DNA of 64,000 bases from Rhodoferax sp. BAB1 (GTDB lineage: Bacteria; Pseudomonadota; Gammaproteobacteria; Burkholderiales; Burkholderiaceae_C). This document shows positions 8,819 through 20,787 of this stretch, one piece after another. Location of the stretch: NCBI RefSeq assembly GCF_013334205.1, contig NZ_CP054424.1:3058001-3122000 (forward strand), written 5' to 3'. Made by a program: the position numbers and the translations under genes. The first letter of the stretch is position 1. Each line of letters begins with the position of its first letter. The notes below the pieces were generated by a model. The model did not search any database. It was not told where the DNA came from and saw only the letters and a program-made list of their open reading frames with translations.

Positions 8819-9184
8819 TTATTTCTTCAGTGCCTGGGCACCCTTGCGCGGGCCCTTGCGGGTACGGGCATTGGTGCGCGTACGCTGGCCGCGCATGGGC
8901 AGGCCGCGGCGATGGCGGAAACCGCGGTAGCAGCCGATGTCCATCAAACGCTTGATGTTCATCGTGGTCTCGCGACGCAGGTCACCCTCGATGGTGATAC
9001 CGGCGATCTGGTCGCGGATTTTTTCCAGATCAGAGTCGGTCAGATCCTTGATCTTCTTGGAATATGCAATGCCGCAGGCATCGCAAATCTTGCGAGCGCT
9101 CGTGCGACCGATGCCGAAGATGGCGGTCAAGCCAATTTCTGCATGCTTATGCGGCGGAATGTTGATGCCAGCGATACGTGCCAT
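8819..9184 (-). CDS. rpsM: 30S ribosomal protein S13
   Basis: A 121-aa protein of the small-subunit head that contacts tRNA and the large subunit. It starts [20 protein letters not shown] and ends with the basic [20 protein letters not shown] segment. It is preceded by rpmJ after 24 nt, the usual junction between the spc and alpha operons. Confidence 0.98.
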   Translation of the reverse strand: MARIAGINIPPHKHAEIGLTAIFGIGRTSARKICDACGIAYSKKIKDLTDSDLEKIRDQIAGITIEGDLRRETTMNIKRLMDIGCYRGFRHRRGLPMRGQRTRTNARTRKGPRKGAQALKK

Positions 9185-9208
9185 TTTCGTCCTCTATAAC
9201 TCTTGCAA

Positions 9209-9322
9209 TCAGCCTTGACGCTGCTTGTGGCGGGGATCCGTGCAGATCACACGCACCACACCCTTGCGGCGGATGATTTTGCAGTTGCGGCAAATTTTCT
9301 TGACCGAAGCCGAAACTCTCAT
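9209..9322 (-). CDS. rpmJ: 50S ribosomal protein L36
   Basis: A 37-aa zinc-ribbon ribosomal protein. It begins [19 protein letters not shown] and ends [12 protein letters not shown]11, C14, C27 and H32 form the zinc ligand set (C-x2-C ... C-x4-H). This is the zinc-containing form of L36, in its usual place between infA and rpsM. Confidence 0.97.
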   Translation of the reverse strand: MRVSASVKKICRNCKIIRRKGVVRVICTDPRHKQRQG

Positions 9323-9377
9323 TTCATTCTCCTAAAACTTCTTACGCCTGGTTCCGGACTATCCGGAACCTGCAAAT

Positions 9378-9596
9378 TCATTTGGCCCTGAACACGATCC
9401 GTGCTCTTGTCAAGTCGTAAGGCGTCAACTCGACAGTCACTTTGTCACCCGGCAGGATGCGTATGTAGTGCATGCGCATCTTGCCTGAGATATGTCCCAG
9501 GACGATGTGGCCGTTTTCCAGCTTCACGCGGAAGGTCGCGTTCGGCAGGTTTTCCACCACCTCGCCCTGCATCTGAATCACATCGTCTTTCGCCAT
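9378..9596 (-). CDS. infA: translation initiation factor IF-1
   Basis: A 72-aa single OB-fold protein that occupies the A site during initiation. Key segments are [38 protein letters not shown] and a C-terminal [11 protein letters not shown]. It lies 5 nt after secY, a placement common in Betaproteobacteria. Confidence 0.98.
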   Translation of the reverse strand: MAKDDVIQMQGEVVENLPNATFRVKLENGHIVLGHISGKMRMHYIRILPGDKVTVELTPYDLTRARIVFRAK

Positions 9597-9601
9597 CTCT
9601 T

Positions 9602-10921
9602 TCAGACACCTGGCGTAGCCTTGAAATTGGCCTTCTTCAACAGCGATTCATACTGCTGCGACATCATGTAGTTCTGCACCTGGGCCATGAAATCCATGGT
9701 CACGACCACGATGATCAACAGCGACGTACCACCGAAATAGAACGGAACGTTGTACTTCAGGATCAGGAACTCGGGCAACAGACAGACAAAGGTGATGTAG
9801 ATCGCACCAGCCAGCGTCAGGCGCAGCAGGATACGGTCGATGTACTTGGCGGTCTGGTCACCCGGACGGATGCCCGGGATGAAGGCACCACCCTTTTTCA
9901 GGTTGTCGGCCGTCTCACGGCTGTTGAACACCAGCGCCGTGTAGAAGAAAGCGAAGAAGATGATCGCCGTCGCGTACAGCAGCACATAGATGGGCTGACC
10001 CGGGGTCAGGCTGCCGGCGATGTCCTTGAGCCACACCATCGAGTCGCCGCTGCTGAACCAGCTCACCACGGTGGCCGGCAGCAGAATGATGGACGAGGCG
10101 AAGATGGGCGGAATCACGCCAGCCATGTTCAGCTTGAGCGGCAGGTGCGAGGACTGGCCGCCGTAGACCTTGTTGCCGACCTGGCGACGCGCATAGTTCA
10201 CCAGGATCTTGCGCTGGCCGCGTTCGACGAACACCACGAAATAGGTCACCAGCACCACCAGGGCGACGATGAACAGCGCGGCGATGATGCTCATGGCACC
10301 GGTACGCACCAGCTCCAGCAGGCCACCGATGGCGCTGGGCAGGCCGGCGGCGATACCACCGAAAATCAGGATCGAGATGCCGTTACCCAGACCGCGCTCG
10401 GTGATCTGCTCACCCAGCCACATCAGGAACATGGTGCCAGCCGTGAGCGTGACGACCGCCGTGAAACGGAAACCGAAACCCGGGGCGATCACCAGACCCG
10501 CCGAGCTCTCCAGCGCCACGGCAATACCGAGCGACTGGAACAGGGCCAGGCCCAGGGTGGCGTAACGCGTGTACTGCGTGATCTTGCGACGGCCGGCTTC
10601 GCCTTCCTTCTTGATCTGCTCGAAAGCGGGCAGAACATAGGTCAGCAGCTGCATGATGATCGATGCCGAGATGTACGGCATGATGCCCAGCGCGAACACC
10701 GTGAAGCGCGACAGCGCGCCGCCCGAGAACATGTTGAACAGGCTCAGGATGCCGCCCTGCTGGCCCTGGAAGAGCTGGGCCAGCTGGTCCGGATTGATGC
10801 CCGGCACGGGGATGTGCGCACCGATGCGGTACACCACCAGTGCGAGCAGCAAAAAGACCAGCCGACGACGCAGGTCGCCGAACTTGCCGGTTTTTGCTAT
10901 CTGAGCCGCGTTCGTTGCCAC
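9602..10921 (-). CDS. secY: preprotein translocase subunit SecY
   Basis: A 439-aa polytopic protein that forms the Sec protein-conducting channel, with about ten membrane segments. Typical stretches are [55 protein letters not shown] and [14 protein letters not shown]. The start is GTG at 10921, which gives the family N-terminus [20 protein letters not shown]; its ribosome-binding site is weak, suggesting coupling to rplO 24 nt upstream. Confidence 0.97.
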   Translation of the reverse strand: MATNAAQIAKTGKFGDLRRRLVFLLLALVVYRIGAHIPVPGINPDQLAQLFQGQQGGILSLFNMFSGGALSRFTVFALGIMPYISASIIMQLLTYVLPAFEQIKKEGEAGRRKITQYTRYATLGLALFQSLGIAVALESSAGLVIAPGFGFRFTAVVTLTAGTMFLMWLGEQITERGLGNGISILIFGGIAAGLPSAIGGLLELVRTGAMSIIAALFIVALVVLVTYFVVFVERGQRKILVNYARRQVGNKVYGGQSSHLPLKLNMAGVIPPIFASSIILLPATVVSWFSSGDSMVWLKDIAGSLTPGQPIYVLLYATAIIFFAFFYTALVFNSRETADNLKKGGAFIPGIRPGDQTAKYIDRILLRLTLAGAIYITFVCLLPEFLILKYNVPFYFGGTSLLIIVVVTMDFMAQVQNYMMSQQYESLLKKANFKATPGV

Positions 10922-10945
10922 TTCGTTCTACTCTCGATCTTTGCT

Positions 10946-11380
10946 TCAGGCCACGCTACCGCCGGCTGCCTCGATGGCAGCCTTGGCACCTGCGGTGGCA
11001 CCGATACCGTTGAGCTTGACGGCCTTCTTCAGCTCGCCCGACTTGATGACCTTGACCACCTTGGCCAGCTCGCCGACCAGGCCGGCTTGCTTGAGCGTCA
11101 GCAGGTCGACGGTGTCGGCGCCCAGCTGCTCCAGCGCGCCGAGAGTGATCTCGGCATTGAACTTGAGCAGGTGCGACTTGAAGCCGCGCTTGGGCAGACG
11201 ACGATGCATGGGCATCTGGCCGCCTTCGAAGCCGACCTTGTGGTAGCCGCCCGAACGGGACTTCTGACCCTTGTGGCCGCGACCGGCGGTCTTGCCCAGG
11301 CCGGAGCCGATGCCGCGACCGACGCGACGCTTGGCGTGTTTGGCGCCCGCTGCGGGCTTGATGCTATTGAGTTCCATCAT
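10946..11380 (-). CDS. rplO: 50S ribosomal protein L15
   Basis: A 144-aa protein with the glycine-rich N-terminal extension [20 protein letters not shown] that threads into 23S rRNA, then [20 protein letters not shown]. Tandem ATG codons occur at the start; the second, at 11377, is equally possible. It lies between rpmD and secY. Confidence 0.97.
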   Translation of the reverse strand: MMELNSIKPAAGAKHAKRRVGRGIGSGLGKTAGRGHKGQKSRSGGYHKVGFEGGQMPMHRRLPKRGFKSHLLKFNAEITLGALEQLGADTVDLLTLKQAGLVGELAKVVKVIKSGELKKAVKLNGIGATAGAKAAIEAAGGSVA

Positions 11381-11387
11381 CAGCCTC

Positions 11388-11570
11388 TCAGAGAACCTTG
11401 ACCAGATAGCTGATCTTGTTGATCATGCCGCGCACGGCAGGGGTATCCTGCAGTTCGCTGACGCTGTTCAGCTTGCGCAGGCCCAGGCCACGCACGGTGG
11501 CGCGGTGCGATTCCTTGCAGCCGATCGGGCTACGGACCAGCTGCAGTTTGACGGTTTGTTGCGTAGTCAT
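11388..11570 (-). CDS. rpmD: 50S ribosomal protein L30
   Basis: A 60-aa protein of the L30/L7e family, with [20 protein letters not shown] and [20 protein letters not shown]. Its normal neighbours rpsE and rplO flank it with gaps of 15 and 7 nt. Confidence 0.97.
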   Translation of the reverse strand: MTTQQTVKLQLVRSPIGCKESHRATVRGLGLRKLNSVSELQDTPAVRGMINKISYLVKVL

Positions 11571-11585
11571 GTCTGAAACTCCCGT

Positions 11586-12113
11586 TTAAGCGAAGAGTTC
11601 TTCAACGCTCTTGCCGCGCTTGGCTGCCACAGATGCAGGGGTGCTGCAGTTGTTCAGCGCGTCCAGCGTGGCACGAACCATGTTGTAAGGATTGGTCGAA
11701 CCGTGGCTCTTGGCCACGATGTCGGTGATGCCCATCACTTCGAAGACGGCGCGCATCGGGCCGCCGGCGATGATGCCGGTACCCTTGGGCGCCGGCGCCA
11801 TCATGACGTTGGCGGCACCGTGACGACCCGTCACCTGGTGGTGCAGCGTGCCGTTCTTCAGCGACACCTTGAGCATGTTGCGGCGGGCTTCTTCCATGGC
11901 CTTCTGCACGGCAGCCGGCACTTCCTTGGATTTGCCCTTGCCCATGCCGACGCGACCGTCGCCATCGCCCACCACGGTCAGTGCAGCGAAACCCAGGATA
12001 CGGCCACCCTTGACCACCTTGGTCACGCGGTTGACCGCGATCATTTTCTCGCGCAGGCCGTCCTCGGGACCCTCGGCCCCTTTGCCCTGCATCTTTGCTT
12101 GAACTTTAGCCAT
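11586..12113 (-). CDS. rpsE: 30S ribosomal protein S5
   Basis: A 175-aa protein involved in decoding fidelity. The double-stranded RNA-binding region reads [20 protein letters not shown], followed by [20 protein letters not shown] and a C-terminal [20 protein letters not shown]. It follows rplR after 17 nt. Confidence 0.98.
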   Translation of the reverse strand: MAKVQAKMQGKGAEGPEDGLREKMIAVNRVTKVVKGGRILGFAALTVVGDGDGRVGMGKGKSKEVPAAVQKAMEEARRNMLKVSLKNGTLHHQVTGRHGAANVMMAPAPKGTGIIAGGPMRAVFEVMGITDIVAKSHGSTNPYNMVRATLDALNNCSTPASVAAKRGKSVEELFA

Positions 12114-12130
12114 CTTTAATTCCGATCTGC

Positions 12131-12496
12131 TTAGAACTGCAAGCCTGCTTCACGTGCCGCCTCGGCCAGCGCCTTGACGCGGCCGTGGTACGCGAAGCCC
12201 GCGCGGTCGAACGCCACCTTCTCGACGCCGGCAGCCTTGGCCTTTTCGGCAATACGCTTGCCGATCAGCTGGGCCGCGGAAGCCGTGCCGCCCTTGCCCG
12301 AAGCGCCGAGCGACTTGCGCACTTCGGCTTCGGCGGTCGAGGCGCTGGCCAGGACCTGGGCACCGTCGCCAGAGATCACGCTGGCATAGATGTGCAGATT
12401 GGTGCGGTTCACGGTCAGACGCGCCACGCCTTGCGTTGCAATGCGGATGCGGGTCTGACGGGCCCGGCGAAGACGCTGCTCTTTCTTGGTCATCAT
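12131..12496 (-). CDS. rplR: 50S ribosomal protein L18
   Basis: A 121-aa 5S rRNA-binding protein. It has [37 protein letters not shown] and the C-terminal [20 protein letters not shown]. The first of two adjacent ATG codons is used because GGAG lies 7 nt before it. Confidence 0.97.
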   Translation of the reverse strand: MMTKKEQRLRRARQTRIRIATQGVARLTVNRTNLHIYASVISGDGAQVLASASTAEAEVRKSLGASGKGGTASAAQLIGKRIAEKAKAAGVEKVAFDRAGFAYHGRVKALAEAAREAGLQF

Positions 12497-12507
12497 GGTG
12501 CAGCTCC

Positions 12508-13041
12508 TTATTTCTTCTTGGTCTCTTTGATCGTGACCTTCTCATCCGCATAACGGATGCCCTTGCCCTTGTAGGGCTCGGGGGGACGAACGGCGCGAAT
12601 TTCAGCGGCGATCTGGCCGACACGCTGACGATCTGCACCCTTGATCACGATTTCCGTGGGGGCCGGGGTGGCCACCGTGATGCCCGCGGGCATCTCGATG
12701 TTCACCGGGTGGGAGTAACCCACGGCCAGGTTCAGCTTGGCACCGGAGGCCTGGGCCTTGTAGCCCACGCCGATCAGCGTCAGCTTCTTCTCGAAACCCT
12801 TGCTCACGCCGTTGACCATGTTGTTCACCAGCTGGCGCATGGTGCCGCTCATGGCATTGGCTTCACGGGATTCGTTGGCGGGGGCGAAGCTCAGCTTGCC
12901 ACCCTCGTTGCTCACCTTGACCAGGGTCGACTGGGCCAGCGACAGCGTGCCACCGGCACCCTTGACGCTGATCTGATCGGCCTTGACCGAGACATCCACC
13001 CCGGTCGGGATGGTTACAGGCATTTTTCCTACGCGCGACAT
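12508..13041 (-). CDS. rplF: 50S ribosomal protein L6
   Basis: A 177-aa protein with two related domains, starting [19 protein letters not shown] and ending in the conserved [18 protein letters not shown] region that contacts the sarcin-ricin loop. It lies between rpsH and rplR. Confidence 0.98.
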   Translation of the reverse strand: MSRVGKMPVTIPTGVDVSVKADQISVKGAGGTLSLAQSTLVKVSNEGGKLSFAPANESREANAMSGTMRQLVNNMVNGVSKGFEKKLTLIGVGYKAQASGAKLNLAVGYSHPVNIEMPAGITVATPAPTEIVIKGADRQRVGQIAAEIRAVRPPEPYKGKGIRYADEKVTIKETKKK

Positions 13042-13061
13042 TTCAGTTTCTCCTCAATGCC

Positions 13062-13457
13062 TTAGGCCACGTAGCACAGCACTTCGCCACCGACACCGGT
13101 AGCGCGCGCCTTGCGATCGGTCATGACACCCTTGGGGGTCGTCACGATGGCCACACCCAGACCGTTCTGGACCTGGGGGATGGCGTCACGGCCCTTGTAC
13201 ACGCGCAGGCCGGGACGGCTCACGCGCTCGATGCGCTCGATCACCGGGCGACCGGCGTAGTACTTCAGGGCAATTTCCAGTTCGGACTTGCCACCTTCGG
13301 ACTTCACCTGGAAGCCGTCGATGTAGCCCTCGTCCTTCAGCACCTGGGCGATGGCAATCTTCACCTTGGAAGAAGGCACCGACACCGAGGTCTTGGCCAC
13401 CATCTGCGCGTTACGGATACGCGTCAGCAGGTCGGCGATGGGATCACTCATGCTCAT
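13062..13457 (-). CDS. rpsH: 30S ribosomal protein S8
   Basis: A 131-aa 16S rRNA-binding protein which in E. coli also represses the spc operon. Segments [20 protein letters not shown] and [20 protein letters not shown] are diagnostic. ATG 13457 is used because AGGAG lies 7 nt upstream; a second ATG two codons later is less well placed. Confidence 0.98.
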   Translation of the reverse strand: MSMSDPIADLLTRIRNAQMVAKTSVSVPSSKVKIAIAQVLKDEGYIDGFQVKSEGGKSELEIALKYYAGRPVIERIERVSRPGLRVYKGRDAIPQVQNGLGVAIVTTPKGVMTDRKARATGVGGEVLCYVA

Positions 13458-13471
13458 CTTTAATCTCCTGC

Positions 13472-13777
13472 TTACCAGCTGGCCTTGGTGACACCAGGGA
13501 TGTCACCGGCAAAAGCCATTTCACGGATCTTGGCGCGAGCCAAGCCGAACTGGCGGAAAGTGCCACGCGGACGGCCGGTGATGGCACAGCGGTTGCGCTG
13601 GCGCGTCGGGTTCGCGTTGCGCGGGAGCTTCTGCAGGCCCAGACGGGCAGCTGCACGCTCTTCGTCGCTGCGCTTCATGTCGCTGGCGATGGCCTTGAGT
13701 TCCGCGTGTTTCTTCGCGTACTTGGCGACCAGTTTGTCTCGCTTGAGCTCGCGCTCGATCAAAGCTACTTTAGCCAC
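13472..13777 (-). CDS. rpsN: 30S ribosomal protein S14 (zinc-free form)
   Basis: A 101-aa protein. It has the long form typical of Gram-negative bacteria, with [20 protein letters not shown] and [20 protein letters not shown]. The CxxC pairs of the short zinc-binding form are missing. It is encoded between rplE and rpsH. Confidence 0.97.
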   Translation of the reverse strand: MAKVALIERELKRDKLVAKYAKKHAELKAIASDMKRSDEERAAARLGLQKLPRNANPTRQRNRCAITGRPRGTFRQFGLARAKIREMAFAGDIPGVTKASW

Positions 13778-13785
13778 AGGTCACC

Positions 13786-14325
13786 TCAGTTCTTGAAGGG
13801 GAATTTGAAACCGGCGAGCAGTGCCTTGCACTCTTCATCGGTCTGCGCCGTCGTGGTGATGCTGATGTTCAGACCACGCAGGGCATCCACCTTGTCGTAT
13901 TCGATTTCGGGGAAGATGATCTGCTCTTTCACGCCGATGTTGTAGTTGCCACGGCCGTCGAAGGCGCGACCGGAAATACCACGGAAGTCACGCACGCGGG
14001 GCAGTGCCACGGTGACGAAACGGTCCAGGAACTCGTACATCTGCACGCCGCGCAGGGTCACCATGCAACCGATGGCCTGCTGCTCGCGGATCTTGAAACC
14101 GGCGATGGCCTTCTTGGCCTTGGTCACGACCGGCTTCTGGCCGGCGATCTTGGTCAGGTCGCCCACGGCGTTGTCCATGACCTTCTTGTCGGCCACGGCC
14201 TCGCTCACACCCATGTTCAGGGTGATTTTGGTCAGGCGCGGAACCTGCATCGGCGACTTGTAGCCGAACTTGGCCGTCAACTCGGGGACGACCTTCTCGC
14301 GATAGTGTTGTTGCAGACGTGCCAT
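13786..14325 (-). CDS. rplE: 50S ribosomal protein L5
   Basis: A 179-aa 5S rRNA-binding protein. Characteristic parts are [40 protein letters not shown] and the C-terminal [20 protein letters not shown]. The start codon lies 2 nt after the rplX stop, so the two are probably translationally coupled. Confidence 0.98.
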   Translation of the reverse strand: MARLQQHYREKVVPELTAKFGYKSPMQVPRLTKITLNMGVSEAVADKKVMDNAVGDLTKIAGQKPVVTKAKKAIAGFKIREQQAIGCMVTLRGVQMYEFLDRFVTVALPRVRDFRGISGRAFDGRGNYNIGVKEQIIFPEIEYDKVDALRGLNISITTTAQTDEECKALLAGFKFPFKN

Positions 14326-14327
14326 GG

Positions 14328-14648
14328 TTATGCCACCTTGATTTCTTCGCCGCTGGACTTGTAAACGCGAACGCGTTTGCCGTCAGCCAGCAGCTTGATG
14401 CCCACGCGGTCGGCCTTGCCGGTCGCCGCATTGAAAATGGCCACATTCGACTGGTGGATGGGCATGGACTTCTCCACGATGCCGCCGGTCGTACCCTTCA
14501 TGGGGTTGGGCTTGGTGTGCTTCTTCACCACGTTCACGCCCTCGACGAGCACATGGCTGTCGTCCTTGCGCAGCGCGATCTTGCCGCGCTTGCCCTTGTC
14601 GCGCCCGGTGAGGACGATGACTTCGTCGCCTTTGCGAATCTTGTTCAT
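14328..14648 (-). CDS. rplX: 50S ribosomal protein L24
   Basis: A 106-aa assembly-initiating protein with a KOW motif near the N-terminus ([20 protein letters not shown]) and the family segment [20 protein letters not shown]. It is 9 nt downstream of rplN. Confidence 0.98.
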   Translation of the reverse strand: MNKIRKGDEVIVLTGRDKGKRGKIALRKDDSHVLVEGVNVVKKHTKPNPMKGTTGGIVEKSMPIHQSNVAIFNAATGKADRVGIKLLADGKRVRVYKSSGEEIKVA

Positions 14649-14657
14649 GGCGTGTCC

Positions 14658-15026
14658 TTAGAGAACTTCAGGAGCCAGGGACACGATCTTCATGAACTTC
14701 TCGGTACGCAGTTCGCGCGTGACCGGGCCGAAGATGCGGGTGCCGATGGGCTCCAGCTTGTTGTTGAGCAGCACGGCGGCATTGCCGTCGAACTTGACCA
14801 GCGAGCCATCGCCACGGCGGATGCCCTTGGCGGTACGGACCACCACAGCGCTGTAGACCTCGCCTTTTTTGACGCGGCCGCGCGGAGCAGCTTCCTTGAT
14901 GCTCACCTTGATGACGTCGCCGACGCTGGCGTAACGACGCTTGGAACCGCCGAGCACCTTGATGCACAAAACGGACTTCGCGCCGGTGTTGTCGGCGACT
15001 TCTAACCGAGATTCAGTCTGGATCAT
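14658..15026 (-). CDS. rplN: 50S ribosomal protein L14, first gene of the spc operon
   Basis: A 122-aa protein of the intersubunit bridge. It starts [20 protein letters not shown] and contains [20 protein letters not shown] and [20 protein letters not shown]. Longer upstream reading is ignored because homology begins at the ATG at 15026. It is the first gene here: rpsQ and rpmC of the S10 operon, often directly upstream in other bacteria, are absent and glpD precedes it instead. Confidence 0.98.
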   Translation of the reverse strand: MIQTESRLEVADNTGAKSVLCIKVLGGSKRRYASVGDVIKVSIKEAAPRGRVKKGEVYSAVVVRTAKGIRRGDGSLVKFDGNAAVLLNNKLEPIGTRIFGPVTRELRTEKFMKIVSLAPEVL

Positions 15027-15165
15027 TTCAATATTCCCAACTTGCACCGAGAGGCACTGCCATGCAGCACACAACCGATCAGTCTTGGGCCCGTCGTCCC
15101 CGGCATGAACCACTCACACCGCTTCCGCTGGGCAGAAACTTCAGCTTTTTCAAGCGAAGCCCGCA

Positions 15166-15194
15166 ATTGTGCCAAAGAATTGGCAGGGCGTCAA
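15166..15194 (-). promoter_or_regulatory. putative sigma-70 promoter of the spc-alpha operon
   Basis: On the minus strand TTGACG (15189-15194) and CACAAT (15166-15171) are separated by exactly 17 nt. It points toward rplN, leaving a leader of roughly 130 nt. The -35 box overlaps the glpD stop codon. It is the only good candidate between glpD and rplN. Confidence 0.65.
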
Positions 15195-16801
15195 GCGTCT
15201 TGTTCGGACGGCCAGCGTAAATAGTCGCCGGCCAGGCCCTGGAAGTCGACCAGGGCGGGATCCCGCCCCGTTTCCTCGGCCAGGATGGCCGCCACCCGCG
15301 GCGCCAATGATGCAGCCAAAGCCGCATCCAGAAAGAGCAGTCGAGATCGCCTGGAAAGGACGTCCTCGACAGTTAGCGCATACTCAAATCGGGCGGCAAA
15401 CCGCACCATGGCCTCCTCCAGGCCCGGCGCCAGCACCCGCCCTGCCCCCGGCAGGGTCTGGAGCAGGGCCTGCTCACTGCCATATATATGAGGGCCTGCG
15501 GCAGCGGCCATCGCCGGTCTCGCCCCCCCGTCCGCCGGCTCTGCCCCCACCAGTTTCAGCTGACCACTCACACCGGCCGGTTTTTCCGGCAGCAAGCCGG
15601 CCTGGAAACAGCGCGCCAGCACATCCTCCGCCATGGCGCGGTAGGTGGTCCATTTGCCGCCGGTCACCGTGACCAGGCCCGTGGCGCTGACCAGCACCGT
15701 GTGCTCTCGGCTGATGCTGCCGGTGCTGGTTTCATCGTCACCCGCCGGCCGGACCAGGGGGCGCAGGCCGACCCAGATGCTTTTGACATCGGCGCGGGTC
15801 GGTGCCCGCGCCAGGTAACGCGCCGCCTCGCCCAGGATGAAGTCGAGCTCGGCGCGCAGGGGCCTCGGCTCGCGTGGCAGGTCGCTGCGCGGCGTGTCGG
15901 TGGTACCCAGCACCAGCTTGCCCAGCCAGGGCACGGCGAACAGCACCCGCCCGTCGGCAGTCTTCGGCACCAGCAGTGCGTGCTCACCCGGCAGGAAATC
16001 CCGGTCCACCACCACATGCACCCCCTGGCTGGGCGCCACCACCGGGCCGACGCTGCGGCCCTGGGCGGCACCGTCCAGCTGGCGCAGCGCGTCGACCCAG
16101 ACCCCGGTGGCGTTGACCACGCAGCGGGCACGTACTTCATAGGACAAACCGCCCATGGCGTCGCGGCAGCGCAGGCCGACCAGCCGGGTGTTCTCGTGCC
16201 GCAGCTCGGTGACCGGGCAGTAGTTCAGCAGCAGCGCCCCCTCGCGGGCGGCCGTACGCGCCAGCGCCAGTGCCAGGCGCGCATCGTCAAACTGGCCGTC
16301 CCAGTAGGCCACACCGCCGCACAGGCCTGCGGGCTGCAGATTGGGCAGGGCGGCCAGCGTTTGCGCACGGCTCAGGAAACTCGTTGCGCCCAGGCCGGCA
16401 CGGCCCGCCAGCAGGTCATAAAGCTTGAGCCCGATGCCGTAGAAAGGCGTCTGCCACCAGGCATAGGAGGGCATGACAAACGACAGCCTGGAGGCCAGGT
16501 GCGGCGCGTTGCGCAGCACGGTGCCACGTTCATGCAGCGCCTCACGCACCAGCGAGAGATTGCCCTGGGCCAGGTAGCGCACGCCGCCATGCAGCAGCTT
16601 GGTCGAGCGCGAGGAAGTGCCGCTGGCGAAATCGTGCGACTCCAGCAGCACGACCGACAGGCCACGCGCCGCCGCGTCCAGGGCCACGCCCAGGCCGGTG
16701 GCACCGCCCCCCACGACGGCCAGGTCCCAGGTACGGGGTTCGGCCAGCCGGACCAGCAAGTCGGCGCGCCGCGTCGGCAAGGGTTCGGTATTTTCGATCA
16801 C
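15191..16801 (-). CDS. glpD: glycerol-3-phosphate dehydrogenase (aerobic, FAD)
   Basis: A 536-aa membrane-associated flavoenzyme that oxidises glycerol 3-phosphate to dihydroxyacetone phosphate and passes electrons to quinone. The N-terminal dinucleotide-binding fold reads AVVGGGATGLGVALDAAARG; SSRSTKLLHGGVRYLAQGNL and TVTGGKWTTYRAMAEDVLAR are GlpD signatures. GTG at 16801 is chosen because GGTGGAG lies 8 nt before it; a TTG 11 codons upstream would also be in frame. It is downstream of glpK in the same direction, separated by an intergenic repeat. Confidence 0.94.
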   Translation of the reverse strand: MIENTEPLPTRRADLLVRLAEPRTWDLAVVGGGATGLGVALDAAARGLSVVLLESHDFASGTSSRSTKLLHGGVRYLAQGNLSLVREALHERGTVLRNAPHLASRLSFVMPSYAWWQTPFYGIGLKLYDLLAGRAGLGATSFLSRAQTLAALPNLQPAGLCGGVAYWDGQFDDARLALALARTAAREGALLLNYCPVTELRHENTRLVGLRCRDAMGGLSYEVRARCVVNATGVWVDALRQLDGAAQGRSVGPVVAPSQGVHVVVDRDFLPGEHALLVPKTADGRVLFAVPWLGKLVLGTTDTPRSDLPREPRPLRAELDFILGEAARYLARAPTRADVKSIWVGLRPLVRPAGDDETSTGSISREHTVLVSATGLVTVTGGKWTTYRAMAEDVLARCFQAGLLPEKPAGVSGQLKLVGAEPADGGARPAMAAAAGPHIYGSEQALLQTLPGAGRVLAPGLEEAMVRFAARFEYALTVEDVLSRRSRLLFLDAALAASLAPRVAAILAEETGRDPALVDFQGLAGDYLRWPSEQDA

Positions 16802-16858
16802 GGCCGAAACTCCACCAGACGTATCAGCGCACAAAAAGACGCGAACGAGGACTCAACC

Positions 16859-17032
16859 GGGAAACGCCGTGGAACCGGCTTTGCCGGGCCGCTGGCGTTG
16901 CCCCCTGCAAGGGGCTGAGGCCTGCGGCTCCGGGCCTGCCTGCGCAGGCTCGGACAGACCGAAGAGCCTGAGCCTCTGGCGTAGGCACGTGGCATGTAGC
17001 GACACGCAGTGCGCGCAGCCTGGGGGTGTTCC
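16859..17032. repeat. interspersed structured intergenic repeat, copy 1
   Basis: About 174 bp between glpK and glpD match the sequence at 54517-54687 along most of its length, in the same orientation and likewise directly beside the stop codon of the upstream gene. It contains short hairpins (CCGGCTTTGCCGG; GCCCC/GGGGC) and an 11-bp stem at 16929-16939 with 16944-16954 around a CTGC loop. It codes for nothing recognisable. I take it to be a family-specific dispersed repeat. Confidence 0.85.
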
Positions 17033-17036
17033 ATGT

Positions 17037-18521
<1,485 letters not shown>

Positions 18522-18610
18522 GGGAAGAAAGCGTAACGCAAACTGCGACAATGGACGCAGGAATTTTCCCGCACGGCCCGGGTCCCCGGCCGATCAGCCA
18601 ACCACACCTT

Positions 18611-19426
18611 ATGAACGAACGCATTGCAATCATCGGCGGCGGCAACATGGCCAGCGCCATCATCGGCGGCCTGATCAAGAAAGGCCTGCCCGTCGCCCGC
18701 ATCGAGGTGGTGGACACCAACCCCGAGGCCCAGCAGAGGCTCAAGGACAATTTCGGCCTGGTCGCCCATGCCGAACCCGGCCCTTTCCTGAAGGATTTCC
18801 CCATCGTGATCTGGGCCGTCAAGCCGCAGACCTTCAAGGATGCCGCCCTGCCCGCCGCCCCGCATGTGCGCGACGCGCTGCACCTGAGCGTGGCTGCCGG
18901 CATCCCCAGCGGCAGCATTGCGCGCTGGCTCGGCACCGAGCGCGTGGTGCGCAGCATGCCCAACACACCGGCCCTGATCGGCAAGGGCATCACCGGCCTG
19001 TACGCGCGCGCCGGTGTCGGCGAGCAGGACCGCCACCACATCGAGCACATCGCCTCCGTCATGGGCGAGTTCGTCTGGGTCGAGCGCGAGGACCTGCTCG
19101 ACGCCGTCACCGCGCTCTCGGGCTCGGGCCCGGCCTATGTCTTCTATTTCCTCGAGGCCATGGCCGCTGCCGGCGTGGAGATGGGCCTGAGCCACGAACA
19201 GGCCTACCAGCTGGCCGTGGAGACCTTCCGCGGCGCCGGTGAACTGGCCAAGTTCTCCGACGAGCCGCCCGAGGTGCTGCGCCAGCGCGTCACCTCCAAG
19301 GGCGGCACCACCTACGCAGCCATCACCATGATGGAGAGCCAGAAGCTCAAGGAGCACTTCGGCCAGGCCCTGCACGCCGCCGAGCGCCGTTCGCGCGAAC
19401 TCGGCGCGGAATACGGCAAGGACTGA
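18611..19426 (+). CDS. proC: pyrroline-5-carboxylate reductase
   Basis: A 271-aa enzyme that performs the last step of proline synthesis, NADPH-dependent reduction of pyrroline 5-carboxylate. The Rossmann motif is IAIIGGGNMASAIIGGL, and the C-terminal signature is ALSGSGPAYVFYFLEAMAAA plus TSKGGTTYAAITMMES. Start ATG 18611 matches family N-termini. It diverges from glpK and meets ubiA tail to tail with no spacer. Confidence 0.96.
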   Translation: MNERIAIIGGGNMASAIIGGLIKKGLPVARIEVVDTNPEAQQRLKDNFGLVAHAEPGPFLKDFPIVIWAVKPQTFKDAALPAAPHVRDALHLSVAAGIPSGSIARWLGTERVVRSMPNTPALIGKGITGLYARAGVGEQDRHHIEHIASVMGEFVWVEREDLLDAVTALSGSGPAYVFYFLEAMAAAGVEMGLSHEQAYQLAVETFRGAGELAKFSDEPPEVLRQRVTSKGGTTYAAITMMESQKLKEHFGQALHAAERRSRELGAEYGKD

Positions 19427-20284
19427 TTACCTGAGTGCATAGCCGGCGACGATGCCGGCGAACAGCGTGAAGCCGAACCAGTGGTTGACGCGGAAGGCCT
19501 TGAAACAACCTTCGCGTGTGCGCTCACGGATCAGGCGGTGGTGCCAGACCACCTGCGCCACAGCCGCCACCAGCGCCAGGAACCAGGCCCAGGGGGCTAT
19601 GCGCTCGACCAGCAGCACGGTCCAGATCAGCAGCTGGATCACGTAGAAGCTGGTCACCGCCACCACGTCCCAGGACCCCAGCGTGATGGCCGAAGTCTTC
19701 ATACCGATGCGCAGGTCATCGTCGCGGTCCACCATGGCGTACTCGGTGTCGTAGGCCAGCACCCAGAAGAGGTTGCCGATCAGCAGCCCCCAGGCCAGCG
19801 CCGGCACCTCGCCGCGCACGGCCGCAAAAGCCATGGGGATGCCGAAGCTGAAGGCCACGCCCAGCACCGCCTGCGGCATGGCGAAAAAACGTTTGGCGTA
19901 GGGATAGATGATGGCCACGGCGAGTGCCGCGAAGGACCAGGCCACCGCCACCGGGTTGGTCGTGAGCACCAGGCCGAAGGCCAGCAGGGCCAGCACCGTG
20001 CCCAGCCACAAGGCCTCGCGCACCGAGACCTTGCCGGCCGTCACCGGCCGTTGCGCAGTGCGCTTCACATGCTTGTCGAAGTCACGGTCGGCCACGTCGT
20101 TCAGGCAGCAGCCCGCGCTGCGCATGAGGATGGTGCCCAGCACGAACACGGCCACGAGATGCCAGCCCGGGAAACCGCCGGCCGCCACCCACAGCGCGCT
20201 CAAGCTCGGCCAGAGCAGCAGCAGCCAGCCCGCCGGTCGGTCCCAGCGGATCAGGTCCAGATAAAGGGCGAGCTTATTCTTCAA
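19427..20284 (-). CDS. ubiA: 4-hydroxybenzoate octaprenyltransferase
   Basis: A 285-aa inner-membrane prenyltransferase that joins 4-hydroxybenzoate to the polyprenyl tail in ubiquinone synthesis. The first Asp-rich site is NDVADRDFD and the second lies in [20 protein letters not shown]. Seven to nine hydrophobic segments are present. Its start overlaps the dps stop region by 11 nt, so it is probably translated from the oxyR-dps transcript. Confidence 0.95.
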   Translation of the reverse strand: MKNKLALYLDLIRWDRPAGWLLLLWPSLSALWVAAGGFPGWHLVAVFVLGTILMRSAGCCLNDVADRDFDKHVKRTAQRPVTAGKVSVREALWLGTVLALLAFGLVLTTNPVAVAWSFAALAVAIIYPYAKRFFAMPQAVLGVAFSFGIPMAFAAVRGEVPALAWGLLIGNLFWVLAYDTEYAMVDRDDDLRIGMKTSAITLGSWDVVAVTSFYVIQLLIWTVLLVERIAPWAWFLALVAAVAQVVWHHRLIRERTREGCFKAFRVNHWFGFTLFAGIVAGYALR

Positions 20285-20765
20285 GTAGCGAGCGCAGCAT
20301 CCACGCAGTCTGCTCGTGCACCGTGAGGCGCTGGGTCAGCAGGTCGGCCGTGGGTTCGTCACCGGCCTTGTCGGCCAGCGGAAACAGGCTGCGCGCCGTG
20401 CGCGCCACCGCCTCGTGGCCCTGCACCAGGATGCGCACCATCTCCAGCGCCTTGGGCGGCTTGGCCGGCACATCGGGCACCGAGGCCAGCTTGCCGAACT
20501 GGGCATAGGAGCCGGGCGCCGGGTGCCCCAGCGAGCGGATGCGCTCGGCAACCGGGTCCACCGCATTCCACAACTCGGTGTACTGCGTCATGAACATGGT
20601 GTGCAGGGTGTTGAACATCGGCCCCGTCACGTTCCAGTGGAAGTTGTGCGTGGTCAGGTAGAGCGTGTAGGTGTCGGCCAGCAGGTGGCTCAGGCCCTTG
20701 GCAATGGCGGCGCGGTCTTTCTCGCTGATGCCGATGTTGATGGCGGGGGCGGCGTTCTTGGCCAT
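20274..20765 (-). CDS. dps: Dps family ferritin-like DNA-binding protein
   Basis: A 163-aa protein that forms 12-subunit shells, oxidises ferrous iron with peroxide and protects DNA. The ferroxidase region has [20 protein letters not shown] with the ligand histidines and [23 protein letters not shown] 20765 is used because AGGAG lies 5 nt upstream; a GTG two codons earlier overlaps that site. The gene lies 22 nt behind oxyR, its usual regulator, in the same direction. Confidence 0.93.
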   Translation of the reverse strand: MAKNAAPAINIGISEKDRAAIAKGLSHLLADTYTLYLTTHNFHWNVTGPMFNTLHTMFMTQYTELWNAVDPVAERIRSLGHPAPGSYAQFGKLASVPDVPAKPPKALEMVRILVQGHEAVARTARSLFPLADKAGDEPTADLLTQRLTVHEQTAWMLRSLLEE

Positions 20766-20787
20766 GGTCACTCCTGGATGAAAAAAC

